DNA of 22,211 bases from Jimgerdemannia flammicorona (GCA_003990745.1 RBNI01001488.1:1-22211), one strand, 5' to 3'; positions 8,061 to 18,355 are shown, numbered from the stretch's first letter. Notes: a model not told the origin generated them from the letters alone. Program-made: numbers and translations.

Positions 8061-9585
8061 ATGGCGTCTCTTTCACCAAAAGCTGCGCAAAAAGCTGCAA
8101 AACAAGCTGCACAAAAAGCTGCAGAACAAGCTGCACAATTATCTGCTCTTTCACAACAAGCCGCACAATTATCTATTATTTCCCAGCAAGTTGAACAAGC
8201 TGCCCAACATGCTGCCAAACAAGCTGACCGACAAGCTGCTTATTCCAAAGAAGCGGGAAAGTTATATGAAGTTATTTGCCGGCACACTCTTCAAGAAGAA
8301 ATCTCGTCGTCATCCTTCCATTCTTGCGCTCAAGATAAGAACTTCGAAGCACGCAAATTTAAAGACGAAGCCATAATCGACGAGACACAACAGTATATGA
8401 AAGAGCGACAACCGATTGACGACGCCGAAAAGTCCTTCGCACAGCTCTGGAAAGCTACGGGAGAGACGGGCGATGGAATTTCTTTCGATAAGTTGGAGGC
8501 AGATATTTTGGCAAACGTCAATGTTGCCGAACAAGTCGCTTTTGGAAAATTAAATTGGAGAATGACTTCCATAAACCCGAAAAAGGCGAAAAAATATGAT
8601 AGGTATATACGTTTTTCATTATTATATATATTAGTAAAGTATATATTATATACTATTTAATTTCCTTGATATCTTTTATAGCTCAGAATCGAGTCAATTG
8701 AATTCCTCGGATATGGAACCTCGTCCTTCTACATCACAATATATTGTAGGCGAAGTATCAGTGAATGCGGATTTATGTGACCACAAGCTTCTTCAGCTTG
8801 AACGAATGCTCTGTTATCTGCTTATTGAGCAAAGAAGGAAACGAAACAATTCCGAATTGAAGGCATGCGATGTTTTTGCCCTGGCTTTTGTCGGTATATA
8901 TACCACGTCCTTTAAAGCATTTTATACATTTTCTACTTGTAGATGCATATATATATATGTGCATTTGTTAACTTTGAATATCTTTCAGCGTTTCCTAAAA
9001 ATATTGTCGACCAAATACGGTAAGGCAATCCAATTACTAAACGAATTATTTGATGCTGAGCGTTTTTATATATAATGGTTGAAGAAAGTGAGTAGTTATA
9101 TTTTAAATATAATCTATTTAAATATGAATTATTATAGAATACTGACAATAGTATCTAAATTGCTGTTGTTAGGAAAAGCCCATACTGTGCTTCTTCGCGC
9201 ATTCGATGTTATCAAAAGGCTCGAAAAAGAAATTGCAATTATCAAGAATCAAAGCAGCGATTCGAAGATGGTGGAGGGCGCTGAGAACATCAAGAAGGAC
9301 TTTGAGAACATCAATACAGACGTTGAAGGCATCTATATGGACGTTGAGAACATCGATACGGATAATACGGACGTTGAGAGCAACAAGACGGACGATGAGA
9401 TCAAGGCAGACATTGAGAACATCAAAACGGACGATGAGATCGAGACGGACAATGAGAACGTCAAGACGGAAGTTGAGAAGTTGAAACCAGCAAAACGGAC
9501 GAAGAAACAAAACCGGCCGTGGTGGAAAAAATCGAAACGGACGTTGATAATCAGACCAACGTCGAGAGCATCAAGCCACGCTTGA
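8061..9585 (+). pseudogene. Copy 3 of the repeat-protein family, frame broken in exon 3
   Basis: Exons by homology: 8061-8602, 8682-8893, 8989-9087 and 9173-9585. Exon 1 matches copy 1 except for an 8-codon deletion (LAQQPLNE missing). Exon 2 is 212 nt as in the others. Exon 3 lacks 20 nt found in copies 1 and 2 (near 9020), giving TAA at 9021-9023, and gains 2 nt in an AT tract near 9072. The net loss is 18 nt, so exon 4 returns to frame. Exon 4 has a short 13-aa repeat tract and an intact basic tail with RPWWKK and RPTSRASSHA. With normal splicing the product stops at about 262 aa. If intron 2 (95 nt) is retained, the 20-nt deletion puts exon 3 back in its conserved frame as far as FYI, then stop at 9073. 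The intron 3 acceptor is TTAG, not TCAG. Confidence 0.75.
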
Positions 9586-10175
9586 ATCACTTTTGTTGAG
9601 GGGAATTTATGACTACCAATGGAGTTATCAGTGGAGAGGTCACCACAGCGACAATTCGAAGAATATAAATAAAGTATATCTATCACATAAATGAGTTCAA
9701 CATTCGCATTCAGTACAAAAATGGCGAAATATTGTTGGCGGAGGGACAAGGACAGTAAACGTAGATGTGCGTCTATTAGCGACGACATAATTAAATTACG
9801 ATTTATCCATGTTTCCCCTTTATTTTTTCCATGGAGGGTTATCTGCCTGTTGATCCGGATACAACATGAAACCGATGTCCTTAAGGAAAGTTGTCGTCGT
9901 GAAGCGAATACACAGTCATTTTATTGTGCCGAAGCACCATGATTATACACAAATCGCTTTGACAAATGGTTACATACATATTCATACAAAACGTTTCCAA
10001 GATGTTAAACTGTTTGGCGCATACTTTCGTGCTTCAATCCCGTAGTGGCTGAGGTTAGTTTCGTGGTTTAACGTCGGGTGTATATATGTTGCTTTTTTAT
10101 ACGGTTGCCTGTCGCAAATTCCGCGAACATGACAGGATGTCAATTTCGCCGTGTATCCCGTAATACCGCAATGTA
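9586..10175 (+). repeat. 3' flank of copy 3, homologous to the 3' flank of copy 1
   Basis: Direct counterpart of 380-1020 on the opposite strand (see that entry). Similarity fades after CCCGTAATACCGCA at about 10160-10175. No gene is seen in it. Confidence 0.85.
9668..9673 (+). promoter_or_regulatory. Candidate polyadenylation signal of copy 3
   Basis: AATAAA, 83 nt after the stop codon, in the same conserved context as 930-935 on the other strand. Confidence 0.55.
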
Positions 10176-11500
10176 TTTGACCGTGTTGGGAACGGCGTCA
10201 ACATAAATTACAGAATATAATATTTTTGGGGGACATTAGTCAAATCCGAATAGCCAATGCACAGCGACAGTAGATGCGAGCGCCATTATGTTCCTGCGCG
10301 TCGCAAGCTGCCACAGCCCTACCACCCCTTTGATCGGGGAGCCGACGTATATGTTGCCGATAAGCAATGTTGCTTATTTGCAGTTCTCCGGTCCTCCGGT
10401 TCAACAACCTCTAAGACATAAGGGGCACTGCGGCCACAACTTTGCTTTATTTGTTGGAAAGCTGATTGCCTTAAAGTGAGTGTAAGAATTACACGGCATC
10501 AATGGGCGTGTTTTGCCCCTTGTTCCGGTTTCAATTTTCAGTTTGCTTTTTTCTTTTTTCCGACAAAAGCTGAACAATCTCAACCATATAACAATATTGT
10601 CCGACGAATCTCCTCTACTACGGTGAATACCCATGGATTCAAGTAAAAAGTAATAGTATGTATTGGTCTTTTCTACGTGTTTGCTTGATGCTTTTTATTT
10701 GATTCATAGAGAGGCGAATGGCAGCTTGGACGCCTTGATGCTTATAATTGAGACCAATGTGAGGCTATTACTCGAACTCATATTGCTTAAATTTTACCTA
10801 GCTTATCCTAAATGCTTTGCGCATAATTCTCATACGTAGGACACGTGCCGCGTTCCATCGAAACAACAATTGATAATATATGCGAATTTCTACCATGAAG
10901 CAGCGGTCTGACTCGGGAAGCAGGAAGAAGCGAAAAGGTGAGAATCGGCGCCAAAATGGGTATATACGATATGAAAAGCATATTTATACACAAAGTTAAT
11001 GAAAACAAAGAGCGGTAAAGGTTGGATGATCAGCAGGTAATGGAGATAAACCACATGCCTTGACAGGCTTCATTCTGCACGAAACCTAGCGAGATTTCCT
11101 TATCGAAAACACATCCCATGGTCACTTTGTATACCATGCCCCTCTACTACCGACATTCCTTCTGTTGCACCTCATGGCAACTCTATACACCCTGCCGCAA
11201 CAACGAACTGCAGAAATTCCCCCCTCTGCCAAGGTTCCATTTACTGCAGTTCCAGATGAGAATGCACATCAAGGACCATTGGGCTTGTCAAGAAGTACGT
11301 TTAAGGGTAAAGGCTAAAGGGGATTTTGTCATGTGAATAATGAAGAGATCACGAATAACGTGTCCTACATCACCTCTTCAGAGAATGAATCGTGACGATC
11401 CCCCAGTTTCCTGCCCAACCTCAGGTTCCACTCCACGTTTGATACAGCGCGCGATCTCTCACGAACACTACGCGACCCGTCTGGGCTCGTAATCTTATTT
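10176..11500. other. No gene or repeat recognised
   Basis: Only short open stretches occur. The one at 10808-11008 (minus) begins with a hydrophobic segment but has no promoter, intron or homologous copy in the window to support it. GC is ordinary and CpG is present, unlike the 14-18 kb block. I see no tRNA, rRNA or transposase signature. Confidence 0.6.
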
Positions 11501-11504
11501 CAAG

Positions 11505-11533
<29 letters not shown>
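11424..11533 (+). repeat. A29 tract, possible SINE-type 3' end
   Basis: An uninterrupted run of 29 A (11505-11533) follows a segment containing GGTTCCACTCC (11424-11434), one base away from a pol III B-box consensus. No A box and no flanking target duplication were found, so a SINE is only a possibility. The A run itself is certain. Confidence 0.35.
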
Positions 11534-11536
<3 letters not shown>

Positions 11537-11725
11537 TGCTAATCAGAGAGTGATTGACATTATAAGTAACATTTACTGTGCAAGAGATATTGTTGGGGTA
11601 TCCAAATGTGTGGTCAATTCACAAATCACTTCACTACACTGCGAGACGCCAGCGATGTCGGAATACTATAGGGTGTACGCACTCAATTGCCTCCGAAATA
11701 TTTAACATGACCTGTGAATTTAGTG

Positions 11726-11929
11726 CCCAAATACGCTTTTGGTCTCCGGTTCATATGCAGGTATGGCCATGTGAAGTGCTTTGCTGCACCAAGGCTGGAA
11801 CGATTGGATCGAGCCTACCATTACTATTTACGTCGTGTCGAGGTGTACGGCTTTGACTCTTTTTTTTTACTTTATATGGATTACCATGGCTTTTGTAGAG
11901 GTTTATACCCGCATTGAAAATGTAATTAC
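11726..11929 (+). repeat. R1 repeat, copy b
   Basis: Second copy of the repeat at 6998-7249, lacking about 40 nt after TTTTGGTCT. It is interrupted at 11930 by the foldback MITE and appears to resume at about 12100 just before the inverted-repeat terminus. Confidence 0.82.
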
Positions 11930-12099
11930 GTGGTCTTAAATCACGATGTTTTTTTGGATTGTGTTTTTTTGGGTGACATAGTTGAATGATTTTTCAGTCG
12001 CACGCCTGGCCATGTCCCTGGGCATGTGACTTTAAACATTCAGCTATATACGTCATCCAAAAAACACAATCCAAAAAACACCGTGATGCTATAGACCAC
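11930..12099. mobile_element. Foldback MITE, 170 bp, with long terminal inverted repeats
   Basis: The two ends are inverted copies: left GTGGTCTTAAATCACGATG, right (reverse complement) GTGGTCTATAGCATCACGGTG. Both continue through TTTTTTGGATTGTGTTTTTTGG into GTTGAATG/GCTGAATG for about 65 nt per arm. The centre is short (CACGCCTGGCCATGTCCC). The related R1 locus at about 7200-7250 lacks the inverted arms, which suits an insertion. No clear target duplication was found and there is no transposase. The superfamily is not assigned. Confidence 0.8.
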
Positions 12100-12109
12100 C
12101 CATATCCGT

Positions 12110-13015
12110 CATAATACCCTTTATTACATTACTGGAAGGATCCCCTACTTGTAATAGACCGAGATCGTGACTGGCTCCCCGCGACTTGGCAAGGTATGCT
12201 AACAATATACTCTATGTAAGCTGAAACTGGGTTTGTTTCTGCCATCGTTGTCTCTCAATTCACTGTGGCTTAGAGTAAGCAAATGTTGGATTATGCCGAC
12301 GGTTCGGGGTATTAAGTATATGTACTAAGATTTATCAAATAAATCTTGAGGATGGATTCCTTGTAATATCCGAGTACTACCACAAAATCGGCCTTTGGGA
12401 AAGGGGGGGCGTATGTCCGTGCTCCAGGGTCATGTATAACTCTATTATTTTCGACGATGTATCGCCAGAATTATTCATCCATTTCCGTTTTCGTGGCCAG
12501 ACAATTTAACTATGTAACGAATAACTTTTCGGAAAAAAAATATCTATAACAAGTTTACTCCGAGAGGTCAAGATACTATTTTTGCAAACTCTTGATCATT
12601 AATAAGCATATTCGCACAGTTTTGAATGGCATGCCTGTGCTATCTGAATTTACAAAAAGGTTGGTGCATTTCCTAGACAAAGTCAAAGTGCCGGTATCGC
12701 GAAGGACGATACGCTTCAAATCACGAATTGACGGCACATGCCGCTTGTTTTATGTTACTCCGCCAAGATACCCTCTAAGCAACCATGCCTCGGATCGCAC
12801 AGGAGTCAAGCATGAGTTTCAGAAGTGATAGATGCGGTCCCGCATCGGTTTTTCACAAATCCGCAATGATTGTTTATATATACTTGCAGCGAGATCCACG
12901 CCAGTGCTGACGCACATAGAACTTATTCTCGGTCTTATTTCCGGACGCCACAACTGTTGGATTTCAAAAGGATATGATTAGAGATCCTTCCTGTAATGTA
13001 ATAAAGAGTATTATG
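12110..13015. mobile_element. Candidate non-autonomous DNA transposon bounded by 33-bp inverted repeats
   Basis: The left end 12110-12142 and the reverse complement of 12983-13015 agree at 31 of 33 positions (CATAATAC-CTTTATTACATTAC-GGAAGGATC). The interior holds R4 (12180-12292) and R2 (12275-12857) without a recognisable transposase. A third terminus at 7250-7281 precedes R2 in reverse orientation. No terminal target duplication could be fixed because the outer flank carries R1 on the left and further degenerate repeats on the right. Confidence 0.6.
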
Positions 13016-13385
13016 ATGCGCACGGGTATTGCGACGCCTTATCTCGGCCTTTCAATTTGGTTGTATTTCGCAATATGGTATTTCCCGAGACCACGACGGT
13101 TTTGCCAATAACTCCACGAAACCTGGACGGATTTCGTTGCCCTTTGGCCTCCTCAAGCCCTCAATTACAAGGCAAAAGGTGTACCTTCTGTATATAATAA
13201 AGGGTACTAATATATTAAGGGATATTATGACGCAGGGGCCTTTCATTTTGTTGGCCGTATTTCCTTGTAAAGGTCGAGTTTCGACCCAAGCCCACAATAT
13301 TTTTTTGCCGATAGCTCAACGAAACCTACTAATTTTAGTCTGTTGGATTCTTCTCACAAAAACATAATTACAAGGAATAAGGGAG
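12983..13385 (+). repeat. R6: two degenerate tandem units of about 200 bp
   Basis: Both units start with a version of the inverted-repeat terminus (12983-13015 and about 13182-13213). Both continue with TATTATGA-GC, CCTTTCA-TTTG-T, CGTATTTC-T/GTATTTCGC, a TTTTGCC-ATA block and a CGAAACCT block, and both end near AATTACAAGG. A weaker third unit may extend to about 13700 (CGTATTTCCCC at about 13660). Confidence 0.6.
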
Positions 13386-13973
13386 GTTCTTCCCGTAATT
13401 AACCTACGTAATAGCAAATTTGTGAAGTGGGAGGAAAAAGTGTATTGTCATACCAAAGACACTCGTTACATTTTACGGAAACTGCCCGAATGCCCAGGGC
13501 GCTATCTGGCACCACGAAATATTCTTCGTTTTGTTTAGCAAAATAAAGGGGGAAACGATCAAATATATGTCGGCCGTGTATACCGCGCGAAGTCTCATAT
13601 GCTGGTTCAGTGGTGGGGGGGGGGGGGCAGTGGACTGGCAATGCGGCATTATATTCTTGTCGTATTTCCCCAAAACCTTCATATACACAGCGAGATGACC
13701 GCGTGTCGTCGCTCAAACCCATTTTTCCGCGTCTCGCGGGCGCCACCCGTTTATACATTATACAAAGCATTTGGGCATGAGCACTGTAATGACCATACCC
13801 GATGCCGCTGCTTTTTTCTTTGTTATCCGTGCACATCCGTGATAATTCCTATTCTAGTTCATGTATTTTGGCTGGAAATATCGTTTGCTCCATAAAACGA
13901 CGGCACACTGAAGTTGAACATAATTTGCTTCCATAGTTTAATAGGAGGGCCATTTGGTGGTATGTTTTTATAC
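13386..13973. other. No gene recognised; contains a 13-G run
   Basis: Apart from a possible third R6 unit and an uninterrupted run of 13 G at 13615-13627, nothing is recognisable. Open stretches on both strands lack domains. Confidence 0.6.
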
Positions 13974-14420
13974 TGTGACGAGTGAATAACATAGTATAGC
14001 CAGATGACTTGAACACTCAGCATAGCATAGTTACCCATACCTAGTTACCCACATGTGCCACAACTTATATAATTAGTCAGATATATCAAATCAGGTATAT
14101 TCATCTGTGCCCTAAGGACACACCTGTGCCTATCAGACACACCTGTCTCCAGCAGGTACACCTGGTCACTCTCTCTCTAAAGTAGCATTACTGTGCATTC
14201 TATAATTACTCAGATAGCAATCAGATAGCAACTACAACTATATAAAATACCCAAGAGATAAGAGTAAATAAACCTCAGTCTGAAAAGTTCAATAGCAAAA
14301 GACAAGTCTATCTACTATACTCTAAGAGATATATCTGCCAAGAGCCACTTGATCCAGAAAAGATTGCAATACTTAGGAGAAATACTTACTCTAAAGTCAC
14401 TTTTAGGAGATTATAAGTCT
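13974..14420 (+). mobile_element. Putative 5' LTR of a Ty3/gypsy-like retroelement (right edge uncertain)
   Basis: Begins TGTGACGAGTGAATAAC exactly where CpG-containing DNA gives way to CpG-free DNA. It carries direct acetyl-like repeats of ACACACCTGT around 14118-14150, a TATATAAAA box at 14238-14246, and leader sequence typical of an LTR downstream of it. No matching 3' LTR lies in the window, so the right end and target duplication cannot be set. A primer-binding site was not found. Confidence 0.5.
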
Positions 14421-15115
14421 TGTTCCAAATTCACACTCTGGTCTACTTTTTAATAAAAAGATGAAGTCTGCCATCATTTCTTGCACAAAGTCAGTCTAGA
14501 ATAAGACACACTTTTATAGTAAATTCATTTATACAAACAAAACAGTCTTTGATACATATATGTAACTTTGCTCAAGAGAAGTCTACTATTTTTGAGTAAT
14601 CTACTACTTAAGAAAAAGCCATTATTTTTAAATAATCTGCTGATTTAGAAAGAATCTGCATTATCTAAGTGATCTATTATTCTTAAGAAATCTGCTTTAT
14701 TCAAGAAGTCTTCTAATTTAGAAAGAATCTATATTATCTGAGCTATTTGTCAAAAAGTCTACTATCTGAGAAAATTCCATACTATTTAGAAATTTACTAT
14801 CTAATTAGAAAATTGTCAAAATTATTTATATTATATAAAACAAAACTTGTACCTATTTTCTGAGAGAAACTATTGAACATTATATTACTTTTTGACAAAG
14901 TAACTAGGGCTCAAGCCAATTTATATAATAGTTCCAATCTTGTAATTTATCTATATTAAGCTGATACATTATATTTAGATATTCAACTGAGAAGATTTCT
15001 AAAATCTATATAACTTTTTAGCTCATAAGAACTCAATAGCCAAACTAGATATATTTGATATAATATCAATCTCTATTACTATAAAAGAATAAGTTATTGT
15101 CAGTATTAGATAGAA
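14421..15115 (+). other. AT-rich, CpG-free interior of the decayed retroelement
   Basis: No open reading frame of note. A degenerate repeat with about 73-nt spacing is visible (ATTTAGAAAGAATCT at about 14643 and 14716), along with recurrent TCTACTAT/TCTGAGAAA words between 14580 and 14790. It is probably untranslated leader or mutated coding sequence of the element beginning at 13974. Confidence 0.45.
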
Positions 15116-15126
15116 AGAGAAGTAAT

Positions 15127-16285
15127 CACCCAGTAGACCAAGAAGGGCTGGGGCTGGTGAACTTTACCAAGTATCTATATTGCTTGAGAGCATAGTGATT
15201 GAAGTAAGCTAGTAAGTTGAGAGGTTATGAGTGGGTACTCCTTATATAGAGAGTGTGAGAGATATGATTCTCTCTCTATAGTATATATGGTAATCTACTT
15301 TCTCTGATAGTACTAGAGGAGAGTTAGAAGATATACTTTAAGAGATTCTGATAGAGAGAGATTAATAGTGTATGTTGAATTGTTATCAAATAGCAGAGTA
15401 ACAAAGAGGAGGAGAACTAGGGATCCAGAATATAGAGGTGAGACTGCCTTCTATTGAGGAGTGTACTAGTAGATAACTTCAGCTTAGAGAATGATATAGA
15501 GTATCTATAGAAGTGTAGACAAGATTGATAGTCAGAAGTGTGGCAAAGAGTAGGGATCAGTAAAGAGTGAGACTGAAATAGAGTTTGGTTATAAAGTAAG
15601 CAGGTAGTATAGTGGCTCTCTTTTAAGTTTTAGATAGTATAGTAGAGGCTTTTGTAGCAAAATATAATATTGAACTATTGGTCAGAATATTTGGTAAATG
15701 GGAAAGTATTAGAGTGTGAGAAGTGTCTCAATATTAAGTAGAAGGGTAGAGTAGTATAGACTCCTGAGTATTAGTTGGGAGAGTGTGAGATAATGGGAGA
15801 CTTTTGGAGAACAATTAAAAGTCTCTTAGGGGTCTGCCCACTAGGGCCTATGGTGGGGAGAAGGTGGAGTGATCTTTAAAAAAGGCTAGTGAGAGGGGTG
15901 GGAGATAAGTGATTAACTATTGAGTGGGCACTTGCTATTTAGGTTAGGCTTACTAGATATTAGCTATATATATTTGAGGATAGGTGGCAGTTGGTGCTTA
16001 GATTGTAGATTGCCAGATGGGAGTGGTTGATGATAGATCTTTTGAATGGCTAATAGAAGGAGTGGGGATCTGGAGGGAGAACCTATAGAAGGCTGGTAGA
16101 GAAAATTTATAGGTAGAGTGAAGGGAGAATTGAGGTTACTGAGGAGATGGTGGTTTTCCAAAAAGATGAGAAGAGGGGAGAGAGAGGCCTCTCATAGAAT
16201 TGAGTGAGAAGTGGGGTTATATTAGTATAATATAGATTGAATGATAATAAAGTAAGAGTCTAAGGAACTATAAAAAAAAAAAAAG
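15127..16285 (+). mobile_element. Nested A-tailed retroposon with 11-bp target-site duplication
   Basis: AGAGAAGTAAT occurs at 15116-15126 and again at 16286-16296, immediately after a run of 13 A (16272-16284). A 3' A-tail inside a short direct duplication is the classic mark of target-primed reverse transcription by LINE machinery. The insert is 1159 nt, purine-rich on the plus strand, and has no readable coding sequence on that strand. Its family is not recognised. The chance of a random 11-bp match next to a poly-A run is low, though the surrounding sequence is simple. Confidence 0.55.
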
Positions 16286-16381
16286 AGAGAAGTAATTATC
16301 TCAAGACTTGTCAACTACCCAGTATTAGAAAGATCTCAACAAGAGATCAGTATAGTATAGAATCCTCAACTAGTACTAAAA

Positions 16382-16624
16382 GACTTACTACTAGGAGATC
16401 TGATCCAACTAGATCAATCAGACAATACAGATAATCCTGTTAGAAACTTTAATAAACATGTATAAGAATTTAAAGATCACATTATCCAATATCAGTTTTC
16501 TGCAGCAGACTTACTACTAAGCGATCTGACCTAGTTAGAAAATATAGAAGACTGTATCCAAACTTTTGATGAACTTACATAAGAACTTGAAGATTATATT
16601 GCCCAATATCAGTTCTCTACAGCA
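16382..16624 (+). repeat. In-frame tandem duplication inside Gag
   Basis: Unit 1 (16382-16507, 126 nt) and unit 2 (16508-16624, 117 nt) share GACTTACTACTA, GATCTGA, a central TAAGAA-TT-AAGAT block and CAATATCAGTT-TCT-CAGCA. Both lengths are multiples of three. They encode DLLL-DL ... QYQFS(A/T)A. The duplication therefore predates the loss of coding function. Confidence 0.75.
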
Positions 16625-17685
16625 GAAGTACTATCAATCTTACTACTATCAGGATCAGCAGATTTTTCTAGCTCAGTATGTTCAAGAATACCCAGATCTA
16701 CTATACTTTGCTTAAGACCAATAATCTCATCTTTAGGATACTTAAGCTTCTTAAGCTCTAGCAACAATTTAGAAAGTAAATCTGAATCAGAATTAGAACC
16801 AAAAGACAGTGATAATGAAATGGTCATCTTAATATCAATCTTTGCAGAATACTCAAAAGAAGATCCAAGAGAATTCTTTAATATAATTAAAGGAATTATA
16901 GTTCTAAAGAACCTTACTGTCTAGAGAAAGATTACTATCTTCAAAGTCAAACTCAGAGAACCAGTCAAAGGAATTTCAATTAAGTAGTAAATAATACATA
17001 TATAGATCTTAAAATAACTATCCAGATAGCAGTCTCTTAGAATAAAGAATATAAAGTCATAACTCACTGACTTATTGAAAAATATGTAGAAAATAAAATC
17101 TGCTATAAGGTTTAAGAATCCATTATAAAGATAAAGATAAATCTCAGAGAATCATCTAGAGCATTCTTTATTAGAATCTAGAAAAAAATATATGTAGCTA
17201 GATTTAATATTACTAACTAGGACATTATAGATCCAATAACTTTCATGAATGGGATTCTCCCAAACATCACTCAGTATGTCTATACTCTAGGCATCAGAAG
17301 GCCTGAAGAATAAGTAGATATAGTTCAAGGATTTTTCAATATCAGATAAAAAACTATCTGGAGTAATTATAATAAGAAAGATGACAAGAAAGATCTCTTG
17401 ATTAAACCCCTATAAGGACTTCTTCAAGAACATAGAAAACCAAAAGAAGGAAAGCTAGTCAGGGGTGGAAGAAAGAGAAAAATAAAATCCAAAACCTCAA
17501 CTCTAAGTTAGACTGATTGGTTTGGCAAATAAAAAAAACTTACTATATGCAAAAATTAGAGCTATCCATAAGATAACAGAGGTTACATATCATAAAGAAA
17601 TCAAGACTATTTATCTAGAGTCAACAGGAGCTATCAGCCATAAGAAGAAAGAAGATATCTACTCTAAGATAGAGCTCAAGTCTAA

Positions 17686-17727
17686 TGCTTCTATTGTAGA
17701 TAGTTCAGACACTATGTTATAGAATGT
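17686..17727 (+). other. CX2CX4HX4C zinc knuckle with an internal stop
   Basis: Fourteen codons read C-F-Y-C-R-stop-F-R-H-Y-V-I-E-C. The spacing CX2CX4HX4C is that of retroviral-type nucleocapsid knuckles. The glycine usually before His is Arg (AGA), consistent with G-to-A change, and the sixth codon is TAG. All four metal ligands survive. Confidence 0.8.
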
Positions 17728-18355
17728 GATAATAGAAGAAGTGATCAAAGAGACTCAGAGCTACTAAATTAAAAGAATGCAATCCAGTACAAGAAGACTG
17801 AAGCCCACTCTGTTAAAGACTTTGAAAAAGAAAGCAACAGTAAAGACTACAGTAATCTAGACCTATATCCAATCAAAATTATTTCTAAGAAAATAGTCTA
17901 TCTAGCTGAGAAAAAGAAAAGACCAGTAGAAAGGCCATCCAGAAACACCAGCAGAAGAACTATCCAGGAAGAAGATAAAGAAGATGAAGAGAGCAGATTG
18001 AAATGCCTCTCAGGTCTTTCTCACCTTTTGTCTCTGAAACAAATGAACTACTACCTGAGGATGAAGAAATGGAGCAGGAAGAACAAGAGCCAACAGTTCT
18101 GAACCCCAAGAAAAAGTACACCCCAAAGACTATGCCCAGAGATATCTACAATGAAGTCTGGCAAAAGATCCAAGAAGCTAATATAGAAGTCCCTCTCCTG
18201 CAGTTCCTACAACTGATACCTGCTGGGGTTCAAAACAAACTGTTGAGAACCACCAGGTCCAGCACTGGCTGAGTCCCAATCCCACAACAAGAACCCAGTC
18301 TTGATCACAGGGGACACAAATTTTCTGTTGAGAAATTAGGATACATTGATGCTTG

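Larger units (their letters stand above)
16297..18355 (+). pseudogene. Decayed Gag region of a Ty3/gypsy-like retroelement
   Basis: A Gag-like translation can be followed with stops and frame changes. It has EDPREFFNIIKGIIVLKN near 16860-16912, a capsid-like part with SRAFFIRI, DPITFMNGILPNITQYV and VDIVQGFFNIR (about 17150-17355), a Lys/Arg-rich segment, a zinc knuckle (17686-17727), then an acidic segment. The last part encodes MPRDIYNEVWQKIQEA and LLQFLQLIPAGVQ, resembling the linker before protease in fungal gypsy elements. Many stops are TAA/TAG where Gln is plausible. The similarity ends at about 18355, where CpG-containing DNA resumes; protease, reverse transcriptase and integrase are absent. 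The part from 18003 is less damaged than the rest. Confidence 0.7.

Noticed and set aside
10808..11008. Minus-strand frame with a hydrophobic start, possibly a small secreted protein
   Set aside because: Only 66 codons, no cleavage-site context or promoter that I can support, and no paralogue in the window.
11424..11434. tRNA gene or a firm SINE call from the B-box-like word
   Set aside because: No A box at a suitable distance, no cloverleaf and no target duplication around the A29 run.
15964..16161. Minus-strand open frame of 65 codons inside the nested insert
   Set aside because: Ser/Pro/Leu-rich composition is expected from the complement of a purine-rich strand; no domain or start context.
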